NCBI GenBank assembly: GCA_027030245.1 | Contig: JALVFE010000035.1 | Span: 1 to 64,000, forward strand | DNA length: 64,000 bases | Direction: 5' to 3' | Source: Melioribacteraceae bacterium | Lineage (GTDB): Bacteria > Bacteroidota > Ignavibacteria > Ignavibacteriales > Melioribacteraceae | In this document: in pieces, positions 55,720 through 62,846 of the stretch | Position numbering within the stretch: the stretch's first letter is position 1 | Layout of the letters: each line of letters opens with the position of its first letter | The notes under the pieces: generated by a model | What the model was told of the DNA's origin: nothing | The model's database searches: none | What the model saw: the letters and a program-made list of their open reading frames with translations, nothing else | Translations under genes and position numbers: made by a program

Positions 55720-57420
55720 TTATTTCTCCTCGAAATTAAAATTGTTTTTGTGCACAACAGAGTTTAAGGAAACGATTTTTATACTTCCTAACAAAGGTTT
55801 GTTTATTTTGACGGGAACTTTATTTGCAAGCTTACGTAGATATTTTTCGAAATACTCTTTCCGGTAAAAATATTTGGCTAAAATTTCCACTTCTTCTCTT
55901 ACCTTGTTAAACGGAATTGGTTCACTATCTTTTTTCCCGACTACCCTGTACAATCCCCAACCGTTTTTAAGTTTTATAGGTCCCAATATTTTATCCGGAG
56001 AAGCAGACCAAAACAAATTTTTAAAATTACCGAATTTCTCCAACAAAACAAAACCTACATGTCCGTTTTTAGCTGCGGAAATCTTATTAATTGAATGTAA
56101 TTTTGCCACTATCCCAAAATCTTTGCTTTCCTTAATCAAATTCAGTAACGAATCCGCCGTTAAACTGTCTTTAGCTATAATTTCTTCCAAGTTAATCATT
56201 TTTTTCGTAGAAAAAAAATCAATGTGTTTTTTATAGAAATCATGTAGAACGGAATCGGGAATATTTACATTTTTCAGAACTTCTATTTGTTTCAGGTTCA
56301 TAAAAAGATTTGTTTTAAGTGCGTTGAATTTTTTCTTAACAATGCGGAGCGTATCATAACCTTTTTCATGGGCAATTTTCATTAAAGTATCTTGCAGGAA
56401 AAATCCTTTGATTACGGTTTTAAGCGATTTTAAATCTTTAATCTTTTCTCTATGATAAGCCGGTAACTCATCTATTCTTTGTTCCAATTGTCTGAAGGAA
56501 TAATTCCTTCCCTTGTACTCAACACAAGGTTGATTGGAAAACTCTAAATTTTTCTTAATCGAAATTATTGAAAAATCTTTGCGCAGTTCGTCAAACAACC
56601 GATTCATACATTTTGAGTTTAAATTAAACTTATTTAAATCTATTAGTTTTTCGATATAAGCTCTTTCGGCGGGACGTTTTTTATTTATTGCAACGGCGGC
56701 TTTTATTTTCTTTTTTCTTGTTTGATATTCGTACTCGGTTAAAAGCGGACGTTCTACTTTGTCTTCCAATCTGATAATGCTGTAACCAAATTCGGTTTTC
56801 ACGGGACGGGAAATTTCCCCTATCTTCATCGAAAAAGCTTTTTCTTCGAAAGCGGGATCCAAATCCCCCCAACCGAAATAACCCAAATACCCGCCGTTAT
56901 TTTTCAACAGCGAATCGCTAAAAACCCGCTGAGCAAGTTCTTCAAACGGGAACCCGCGTTTTAGTAAATCGTATAATTCATCGGCTTCTTCTTTCGTTTT
57001 TGCAAAAAGATGGCTGACGGCTATTCTTTGGTTCATTCTTCTAAAGGCTTGCCGCGCTTCTGAATCGCTAACGGTAATTTTTGCATATATTTCCTGGTCT
57101 TTCAAATATGCCAAAACGGTTTGTTTCCAAAGCCAATCAACTTCTTTTTTAAAAGTTTTATTTTGCAGAATTTTACTGTTATAGTCGAAGTGATAAGCTA
57201 TTATTTCATCAATCATGTTCTGCAAATAATTCATTCGCGTATCGAATTTATCGGATATGCCCGTTGCAAAAAGATAATTTTCATAGCGTTGTTTGAATTC
57301 TTCTGCGGAAATTTTAAAATCCCCAACCGTGGCAACAACACTGTCTTTTACTTGCGCCGGCGAGTGAATTGCGGACAACGTGACGAGAAATAGAATTTTA
57401 CTGACTAAAAGTTTAATCAT
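55720..57420 (-). CDS. SurA/PpiC-type periplasmic peptidyl-prolyl isomerase chaperone
   Basis: A 566-residue exported protein. The start at 57420 (MIKLLVSKILFLVTLSAIHS) gives a clean signal peptide; the longer frame to 57474 does not. A SurA-like N-terminal helical domain (VVATVGDFKISAEEFKQRYE) precedes a parvulin domain at about 130-235: RIAVSHLFAKTKEEADELYD, NGGYLGYFGWGDLDPAFEEKAF and KTEFGYSIIRLEDK. A second, degenerate parvulin-like region lies near 410-510 (GHVGFVLLEKF, GWGLYRVVGKK). It would assist outer-membrane protein folding in the periplasm. Its gene abuts the TonB receptor gene, making a barrel chaperone part of a receptor operon. RNase HIII is divergent. Confidence 0.85.
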   Translation of the reverse strand: MIKLLVSKILFLVTLSAIHSPAQVKDSVVATVGDFKISAEEFKQRYENYLFATGISDKFDTRMNYLQNMIDEIIAYHFDYNSKILQNKTFKKEVDWLWKQTVLAYLKDQEIYAKITVSDSEARQAFRRMNQRIAVSHLFAKTKEEADELYDLLKRGFPFEELAQRVFSDSLLKNNGGYLGYFGWGDLDPAFEEKAFSMKIGEISRPVKTEFGYSIIRLEDKVERPLLTEYEYQTRKKKIKAAVAINKKRPAERAYIEKLIDLNKFNLNSKCMNRLFDELRKDFSIISIKKNLEFSNQPCVEYKGRNYSFRQLEQRIDELPAYHREKIKDLKSLKTVIKGFFLQDTLMKIAHEKGYDTLRIVKKKFNALKTNLFMNLKQIEVLKNVNIPDSVLHDFYKKHIDFFSTKKMINLEEIIAKDSLTADSLLNLIKESKDFGIVAKLHSINKISAAKNGHVGFVLLEKFGNFKNLFWSASPDKILGPIKLKNGWGLYRVVGKKDSEPIPFNKVREEVEILAKYFYRKEYFEKYLRKLANKVPVKINKPLLGSIKIVSLNSVVHKNNFNFEEK

Positions 57421-57518
57421 TCCAAATAAACGAGATATTTTTTGTAATTTGTGTCGATAAATTTTCCACGGCAATTTATCAAATTACGTTTGTTTATAAA
57501 AATAAAATTTCCGTAAAC

Positions 57519-58433
57519 ATGAATATCAAAAATAAAGCGCTCGGACAAATAAAATCTTTTCATTCCGTTTTATCGAAATTAAATAAATTCGCTATTTCGG
57601 AGATTGAAGAAAAAAACTACAATTATGAATTTACGGTAAAAAGTAATTCAACGGGCGAAAAGGTAAAAATTCAAGTTTATTTCGGGAAAAAGGGAATCCG
57701 CACGGTCATCCAAGGCAATAAAGAAGCGCAGTTTTACAAAGAAATAGAAAATCTTATTACGGACGAACCCTTATTGGATTTTGCGGAAGATGAATTACAA
57801 GAACCTGAAGAATATATCGGAACGGACGAAACCGGAAAGGGTGATTTTTTCGGTCCGCTGGTCGTGGCGGCGGTTTTTGTTAACCGTGAATCCCGAGTAA
57901 AATTAAGGCAGATGGGAGTGCGGGACAGTAAATTGCTAACGGATTCGCAAATCCTGAAAATTTCAAATAGCATTAAGAATCAATTTCCGGAAGATTTCGA
58001 AATTGTTTTCATTTCTCCCCAAAAGTATAACGAACTTTACGATAAATTCGGCAATCTGAATAAATTATTAGATTGGGCTCATTCGAAAGCAATCGAAAAT
58101 TTATTAAAAAGAAAAAAATGTAAAATAATTATTACGGATAAATTCAGTAAATCGGCTCTTGAAATCAGTAATTCAACCGAGAATTCACACATTGAATTTC
58201 ACACGATCCCCAAAGCGGAAAAGTACACCGGGGTTGCTGTCGCATCAATTTTAGCACGCGAACAAATGGTTAATTGGTTCACCAATATGAAAAATGAAGG
58301 AATAGCTCTACCAAAAGGTTCGTCAAACAACATAGAAGCAAAAGCAAATGAAATAATTTCCCGCTTCGGAAAAGAAAAGCTGAGGGAAATTGCCAAATTA
58401 CATTTTAAAACAACAAAGAGACTAAATACTTAA
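57519..58433 (+). CDS. rnhC: Ribonuclease HIII
   Basis: A 304-residue cytoplasmic nuclease that removes RNA from RNA-DNA hybrids. The N-terminal about 90 residues match the TBP-like substrate-binding domain of RNase HIII (TGEKVKIQVYFGKKGIRTVIQG). The catalytic domain starts IGTDETGKGDFFGPLVVAA (about residue 99), holding two of the acidic residues including the Asp-Glu pair typical of type 2 enzymes. VRDSKLLTD gives the third acid and the C-terminal helices the fourth. The lack of the RNase HII GRG motif and the extra N-terminal domain favour HIII. No Shine-Dalgarno is visible. Followed by pfkA after 65 bases. Confidence 0.9.
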   Translation: MNIKNKALGQIKSFHSVLSKLNKFAISEIEEKNYNYEFTVKSNSTGEKVKIQVYFGKKGIRTVIQGNKEAQFYKEIENLITDEPLLDFAEDELQEPEEYIGTDETGKGDFFGPLVVAAVFVNRESRVKLRQMGVRDSKLLTDSQILKISNSIKNQFPEDFEIVFISPQKYNELYDKFGNLNKLLDWAHSKAIENLLKRKKCKIIITDKFSKSALEISNSTENSHIEFHTIPKAEKYTGVAVASILAREQMVNWFTNMKNEGIALPKGSSNNIEAKANEIISRFGKEKLREIAKLHFKTTKRLNT

Positions 58434-58498
58434 ATTTGCACATTGAATCAAAAAAAATTGAATTGAAGCGATAATAGACTTATAAAACGAGGAAATTT

Positions 58499-59602
58499 AT
58501 GAAAAACAAAAGAATAAAGAGAGTTGGAATTTTAACCGGCGGGGGTGATTGCCCGGGATTAAATGCGGTAATCCGCGGCGTAGCAAAACCCGCACACGAT
58601 AACGGCTTAAGCGTTCTTGGAATTCAAGACGGGTTTGAAGGACTTGTAACCGGCAAAGCAATTGAGCTTTATAACAAAGATGTTTCCGGAATTTTGGCTC
58701 AAGGCGGAAGCATTTTGGGATCGTCGAACAAAGGCGACCCGTTTCACTGGCCGGAACAATTTGACGATGAAGTTAAAATTGTCGATCGCTCGGAAAAAGC
58801 CCTGCGAAATTACGAAGCTTGGGATTTGGATGCATTGATTGCAATCGGCGGAGATGGTACGATGCACATCTCTAAAAAACTTAGCGATATGGGAATGAAT
58901 ATCGTCGGAGTACCCAAAACAATCGATAACGATTTGGACGCAACCGACCAAACTTTCGGGCACGATTCCGCTGTTTACGTTGTTACAATGGCGCTCGATA
59001 GATTACACACAACGGCATCAACGCATCACCGTGTTATGGTTATCGAAGTTATGGGAAGATATGCCGGTTGGATAGCATTGCATGGCGGACTTGCCGGCGG
59101 AGCAGATATTATTTTAATTCCAGAAATTCCGTTTGATTGGGAGGTCGTTTACGATAAAGTAATGCAAAGACATATGCGCGGAAAACGGTTCAGTATTGTT
59201 TGTGTTGCCGAAGGAGCGAAACCTTTAGACGGCGAAATGGTTGTAAGGGCAAAAGATATTAAACGCACCGATCCGATTCAATTGGGCGGAGTTGCAGAAG
59301 TAGTTGCCGAAAATATTACAAGAAACACGGGATTGGAAACACGTTATACTATTCTCGGTCATTTGCAAAGAGGCGGAAGTCCAACTCCTTACGACAGAAT
59401 TCTCTCAACGAAATTCGGTACTTACGCAATTAATTTGGCAATGAAGAAAAAATTCGGCAGAATGGTTGCATTAAAAGGCAACGAAATTTCAAGCGTGAAG
59501 ATTGAAGATGCCATTGCAAAACAAAAATTGGTAAAACCGACCGATCAGGCGGTTCAAGCAGCGGTTGCAGTGGGAGTAAGTTTCGGAACCGAAAAATTGT
59601 AA
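58499..59602 (+). CDS. pfkA: 6-phosphofructokinase
   Basis: A 367-residue glycolytic enzyme phosphorylating fructose 6-phosphate. GILTGGGDCPGLNAVIRG at the N-terminus binds the donor phosphate. IAIGGDGTMHIS (about 116) has Gly in the position that discriminates ATP, while VPKTIDNDLDATDQTFG (about 138) has Lys where classical ATP enzymes have Gly. This Gly/Lys pairing is seen in the mixed-substrate group, so the phosphate donor (ATP or pyrophosphate) is open. EVMGRYAGWIALHGG and LGHLQRGGSPTPYDR complete the active site. GAGGA lies 7 bases upstream of ATG. Probably its own transcription unit. Confidence 0.93.
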   Translation: MKNKRIKRVGILTGGGDCPGLNAVIRGVAKPAHDNGLSVLGIQDGFEGLVTGKAIELYNKDVSGILAQGGSILGSSNKGDPFHWPEQFDDEVKIVDRSEKALRNYEAWDLDALIAIGGDGTMHISKKLSDMGMNIVGVPKTIDNDLDATDQTFGHDSAVYVVTMALDRLHTTASTHHRVMVIEVMGRYAGWIALHGGLAGGADIILIPEIPFDWEVVYDKVMQRHMRGKRFSIVCVAEGAKPLDGEMVVRAKDIKRTDPIQLGGVAEVVAENITRNTGLETRYTILGHLQRGGSPTPYDRILSTKFGTYAINLAMKKKFGRMVALKGNEISSVKIEDAIAKQKLVKPTDQAVQAAVAVGVSFGTEKL

Positions 59603-59665
59603 TTTACTCTTGATTTAAGAATAAAAATATTTTATGTTTTGGTTCGTTCTTTTTTAAGACTTATT

Positions 59666-59740
59666 GGGGTCGTAGTTCAGTTTGGTTAGAACGCCTGCCT
59701 GTCACGCAGGAGGTCGCGAGTTCGAGTCTCGTCGGCCCCG
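59666..59740 (+). tRNA. tRNA-Asp (anticodon GTC)
   Basis: A complete cloverleaf: acceptor GGGGTCG with CGGCCCC, D arm with GTTCAGTTTGGTTAGAAC, anticodon stem CCTGC/GCAGG around loop CTGTCAC (anticodon 59701-59703), T arm GCGAG-TTCGAGT-CTCGT, discriminator G at 59740. CCA is not encoded, in contrast to the tRNA-Ser above. Three damaged copies of its 3' half follow within 540 bases. Confidence 0.95.
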
Positions 59741-59824
59741 CTCTCAAAAGCTTAAAGTAGTGGGACTTTTTGACGATTCAGGAGGTCGTCCCGATCTGCA
59801 AGATCGGGAAGTCTCGTCGGCCCC
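59725..59824 (+). repeat. 100-bp direct repeat, left copy
   Basis: Runs from the T arm of tRNA-Asp through its 3' flank and partial copy A. It matches 60179-60278 at 98 of 100 positions (differences at 59777 and 59822), offset 454. The GIY-YIG gene lies between the two copies. The near identity points to a recent duplication. Confidence 0.92.
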
Positions 59825-59825
59825 G
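59779..59825 (+). repeat. Partial tRNA-Asp 3' copy A, T arm replaced by a palindrome
   Basis: Ten bases matching 59707-59716 are followed by a 21-base hairpin (TCCCGATC-TGCAA-GATCGGGA, 59789-59809), then 16 bases matching 59725-59740. Eight bases of the normal T arm (59717-59724) are missing and replaced by the hairpin. It cannot form a tRNA. Confidence 0.9.
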
Positions 59826-59835
59826 CTCTTAAGAG

Positions 59836-59857
59836 CTCGCATTTTGCGGGTTTTTTT
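59836..59857 (+). terminator. Terminator after tRNA-Asp
   Basis: Stem CTCGC/GCGGG (one T-G pair), loop ATTTT, then seven T residues. It is directly preceded by a perfect palindrome GCTCTTAAGAGC (59825-59836). It would end the tRNA-Asp transcript before the GIY-YIG gene. Confidence 0.75.
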
Positions 59858-59885
59858 GTTTATACCAGATTGATTTTCCTTTATC

Positions 59886-60155
59886 ATGCCGTGGTTTGTT
59901 TACATTATTTATTCCCCTTCAATCGACAAATATTATGTTGGTCACACCGATAACTTGGATTGGAGACTTGAAAGGCATAATGCCGGCTGGGGTAAATTTA
60001 CCAAACGCGGAATACCTTGGAAGTTAGTTTACTTTGAAGAGTTTGAGACTAAATCCGAAGCCATTAAACGTGAAAATCAGATTAAACGTAAAAAGAGTAG
60101 AAAGTATATTGAAAAACTCATTCACGCAGGAGGTCGTCCCGACTCTCAGAACTAA
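59886..60155 (+). CDS. Small GIY-YIG endonuclease with tRNA-derived C-terminal tail
   Basis: An 89-residue GIY-YIG nuclease. FVYIIYSPSIDKYYVGHT carries both halves of the motif; WRLERHNAGWGKFTKRGIPW holds the conserved arginine; YFEEFETKSEAIKRENQIKR contains the catalytic Glu region. It belongs to a different subgroup from the tRNA-Ser-linked protein (KFTKRGIPWKL versus KVRSTKSSRPWKL). The last ten residues (HAGGRPDSQN) are translated from partial tRNA copy B, and the stop lies inside the copy's palindrome, so the original C-terminus was probably altered. No Shine-Dalgarno is visible. It lies between the two copies of a 100-bp direct repeat. Inferred role: mobility nuclease for the tRNA-associated unit. 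Confidence 0.8.
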   Translation: MPWFVYIIYSPSIDKYYVGHTDNLDWRLERHNAGWGKFTKRGIPWKLVYFEEFETKSEAIKRENQIKRKKSRKYIEKLIHAGGRPDSQN

Positions 60156-60194
60156 TGTAATTGACTCTTGAGTCGGGAAGTCTCGTCGGCCCCG
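60122..60194 (+). repeat. Partial tRNA-Asp 3' copy B, T arm replaced by a 42-base palindrome
   Basis: Fifteen bases matching 59702-59716 (from within the anticodon) are followed by a 42-base insert (60137-60178) with terminal 9-bp stem TCCCGACTC/GAGTCGGGA, then 16 bases matching 59725-59740. The 5' part is read as the end of the GIY-YIG protein and the insert supplies the TAA stop. Confidence 0.9.
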
Positions 60195-60278
60195 CTCTCA
60201 AAAGCTTAAAGTAGTGGGACTTTTTGACGAATCAGGAGGTCGTCCCGATCTGCAAGATCGGGAAGTCTCGTCGGCTCC
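60179..60278 (+). repeat. 100-bp direct repeat, right copy
   Basis: Second copy of 59725-59824 (98/100 identical). It ends inside partial copy C, after which the sequence diverges (CGGCTCCAGCAAG instead of CGGCCCCGCTCTTAAG), so the terminator and nuclease gene are not repeated a second time. Confidence 0.92.
60233..60278 (+). repeat. Partial tRNA-Asp 3' copy C with palindrome
   Basis: Same build as copy A: ten tRNA bases, the 21-base TCCCGATC...GATCGGGA hairpin at 60243-60263, and then tRNA 3' bases with one change. Confidence 0.88.
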
Positions 60279-60303
60279 AGCAAGCTCACCCACAAAAATT
60301 TTG

Positions 60304-60333
60304 AGGGAATCGCGTTAAATGGTTCCCTTTTTT
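60304..60333 (+). terminator. Terminator-like hairpin closing the tRNA-Asp repeat block
   Basis: Stem AGGGAATC/GGTTCCCT (60304-60311 with 60321-60328, one T-G pair), nine-base loop, then a run of T. It is the last structured element of the repeat block. Confidence 0.7.
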
Positions 60334-60876
60334 ATTTTCTTCATTCTAACCAAAACTTAATACTTCATTTTTTCCTAAAAGGCGCAGTTTTTATTAAGAT
60401 CTCTGAAATTTGAAATTTCGTTAAAGAATTGTATAAAAATCAGTTTATAATTTTTAGCCACCAAATTTATTTTATAGAATTGAGTTGGTCGGTTAAAAAA
60501 TATTATCGCTCGTTACTATATTAAATTCTATTCTAAGTCACATTTCACTTTTCTGCTGTATATTTTTGATTTTATTGTGTGTTTAATTTTACATGAATTT
60601 TAATTAACTTTAATAAAATAATTCATACTTGAAAATTTCTAAATTGTATAAGAATATAATTCTACACTTAGAAGTACCAACAAAACGATTGTTTCTTTAT
60701 AATTCGTTAAAATGAACAATAAATTTTCATATGAAACGGGATTTCAACAAATTCAATTGAAGAAATAGAAAAGTATCTCGTTGACTCAAAAATACAACTT
60801 AACGCTATCGTTTCTTCGGAAATCATCTAAAATGTAAAAAAGTTAATGTTCATAAAACTATCAGCAAAAAACTCAG
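60334..60876. other. AT-rich gene-poor stretch with a possible tiny broken ORF
   Basis: Mostly AT-rich with no recognisable gene. At 60712-60830 an ATG frame reads MNNKFSYETG and, if one base were restored in the GGG run near 60742, would continue as ISTNSIEEIEKYLVDSKIQL and on to a stop at 60828-60830 (39 residues in all). It lies 46 bases before the DUF3800 gene and may be a decayed small partner. Low certainty. Confidence 0.3.
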
Positions 60877-61688
60877 ATGGCGAAAAAGATACCAAAAGAA
60901 TTTTACCATAGGTTTTTAGACGAAGCAGGCGATACCACCTTTTTCGGTAAAGGTAAAATACCCATTGTAGGAAGCGAAGGGGTTTCCAAAGCATTTATTC
61001 TTGGCATGGTTAAGTTTAAGGAACCTTTGCAACCATTGAGAGAAAAAATTATCGCCTTGCAAAATCAAGTAATGAGTGATCCTTATTTCAAAGATATTCC
61101 CAGCATTCAAAAAAAGGTTAATAGCAAAGGTTATTATTTTCACGCAACGGATGATATTCCCGAAGTAAGAAAAATCTTTTTCGAATTTATAAATTCTGTG
61201 AATCTTAGTTTTGAAGCGGTTGTAGGTAGAAAAATCTACGAGATTTTTTCCAGAAAACACAATTCCAATGAGGTGGAATTTTATGCGGATTTATTATCGC
61301 ATTTACTTAAAAACAAATTGCTAATTGACGGTAAACTCGTACTTATTATTTCCGAAAGAGGAAAAAGTACGAAAAATAAAAACCTTTTACTGGCTTTACA
61401 AAAAGCTAAAGATCGTTTTAATAAAAGAAATCCCGACAAAAAACCGTTGCACAAGTTGTTTTTAATATTCAGTCGCAAACTAAGGAACCACTATTAAATA
61501 TTGCCGATTATCTTTGTTGGTCAGTTCAAAGGGTTTTTGAAAGAGGTGAAGTAAGATATTACAACTACATCCGTGAAAAAATCTCACTTGTAGTTGACCT
61601 TTACGATTCAAGTAAATATGAAGGGAACCAACACTATTATAAAGGGAAAAACATTTTAACTTCTCAAAACAAAATAAGCCCGCCTTAA
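60877..61688 (+). pseudogene. DUF3800-family protein with a -1 frameshift
   Basis: The first frame encodes 206 residues beginning MAKKIPKEFYHRFLDEAGD, the acidic FLDEAGD signature of DUF3800, a putative nuclease family common on mobile elements and defence islands. After NKRNPDKK near 61436-61442 the frame goes astray. Slipping one base back at the A6 run restores KTVAQVVFNIQSQ, then LLNIADYLCWSVQRVFERG, the conserved C-terminal part of the family (second acidic ADY), to a stop at 61686-61688, total about 270 residues. It could be a real inactivating deletion, a homopolymer sequencing error or frameshifting. The A-run is not a canonical slippery heptamer in this phase, so the first two are more likely. 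Confidence 0.75.
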
Positions 61689-62183
61689 AACTATTCCGAA
61701 TACTCGGAAAACGACATGAAGTCGACTTTCGTAATAAAGCAGGCTTATTTATCAAATAAAATAAACATACCGGTTTTCATTGTCAAGAGAATTCGCAAAA
61801 ATGAAACATTTCGGAAATCTGAAATCGTTAAGTAAACATCAAGTCGGCTTTCTTTGTTCCCGTTAAATACCGGCAGATATAATTTATAGATTTATGAATG
61901 GGCAATCAAACAAAGTAAAAAAGAAGTTTATGTGGTTTCGGGGTTTCATTCAAAAACAGAAAATGAATTTTCCAGGCAAATTGGTTGATTTTTTCAGTAC
62001 AATCTTCCCTAAAATGTACACACAAATCAATTTATCTCCAAAAAAGTGCAAATTTTATATAAATTTATCTCCCAAAAAGTGCATTTTCCTAAAAAGAATA
62101 AATTTGAGCTTCGGCGGCTACATCGGCAGGTAAATTTAATAAGAAATGTTTCCCCTTTTTTATATCATACGATTAAGCTTTAT
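61689..62183. other. AT-rich non-coding stretch with a 22-bp direct repeat
   Basis: No convincing gene. The only structure seen is a direct repeat: 62029-62050 and 62062-62083 share AATTTATCTCC-AAAAAGTGCA with one mismatch, 33 bases apart. Such spaced short repeats occur at ends of some transposons, but no transposase or terminal inverted repeat was found. Confidence 0.5.
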
Positions 62184-62307
62184 TATGTGATTCCTTACAT
62201 TATTTACTCCAAATCAATCCATAAATACTAATTTTGACTTGAGACTTGAAAGACATAATGCTGGCTGGGGAAAATTTACCAAACGCGGAATACCTTGGAA
62301 ATTGGTA
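62184..62307 (+). pseudogene. Remnant of a third GIY-YIG endonuclease gene
   Basis: Base-level similarity to the GIY-YIG gene at 59886-60155: TTACATTATTTACTCC, then GAGACTTGAAAGACATAATG and the following GCTGGCTGGGG-AAATTTACC-AAACGCGGAATACC. The piece encoding VGHTDNLD is missing (about 20 bases), a stop follows IIYSKSIHKY, and the 3' third is gone. It shows that this nuclease family has been inserted repeatedly downstream of tRNA-Asp. Confidence 0.85.
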
Positions 62308-62331
62308 AAAAATCCGGTTTAGGATATACAA

Positions 62332-62460
62332 ATGCTAATTGAATATTTAATTAAAACTCTTTGCTTAATATATATTATATTCTATGTCTTGATAATACTT
62401 ATTGCAAATAGACCGAATTTTAACTATATTACAAATAATCAGACAAAAAATAGTATTTAA
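62332..62460 (+). CDS. Possible 42-residue membrane peptide
   Basis: An ORF starting MLIEYLIKTLCLIYIIFYVL with one long hydrophobic segment and a polar tail (NRPNFNYITNNQTKNSI). A weak AGGA is 6 bases upstream. In DNA this AT-rich a hydrophobic ORF can arise by chance, so it is listed only as a possibility. From 62461 to 62846 nothing else is seen. Confidence 0.2.
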   Translation: MLIEYLIKTLCLIYIIFYVLIILIANRPNFNYITNNQTKNSI

Positions 62461-62846
62461 AATTTGGCACTAAATTAGTGGTACGCGTAAGAATATATTG
62501 TTCCTTCAGTATTTCCCAAAATTCAGTAATTACTTATACTTTGCTCATTTAGATATCCAAGCTATTTTTCCGAATTATTAATTTTTTGGAAAAATAATGT
62601 TCATCATGATTAAAAGAGGAAGGGAATTTTAATATTTCCGCAATTGCCCAAATATATGTCTGAATTAAAATACTAACTCGGCAAAAATTTTCTAGGAAAT
62701 AAATGCTTTAATAATTCTTTTTTACTGCATTCGCTTTTTTTACCGCACTTTTGGATAAAAAGAAGATCAATCCGTAAAAAAGATTGCCGGTCTAATAATA
62801 ATTCATTATTAGCAACACATTATTTGTTTTTTAGTTTCTTTCATAT

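Noticed and set aside
59682-59873. Open frame across tRNA-Asp and partial copy A
   Set aside because: Starts inside the tRNA and reads tRNA and hairpin sequence (EFESRRP); no domain.
59666-60278. Tyrosine-recombinase genomic island with attL/attR in tRNA-Asp
   Set aside because: Direct repeats of tRNA 3' sequence are present, but no integrase is encoded and the repeats surround a GIY-YIG gene, so a classical integrative island is not supported.
61430-61445. Programmed -1 frameshift in DUF3800
   Set aside because: The A6 run is not in the X-XXY-YYZ phase needed for a canonical slippery site and no clear downstream stimulatory structure was seen; deletion or sequencing error is simpler.
61894-62133. 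79-codon ORF with INLSPKKC repeats
   Set aside because: The apparent protein repeat is the 22-bp DNA direct repeat; AT-rich composition, no homology-like motif or convincing ribosome-binding site.
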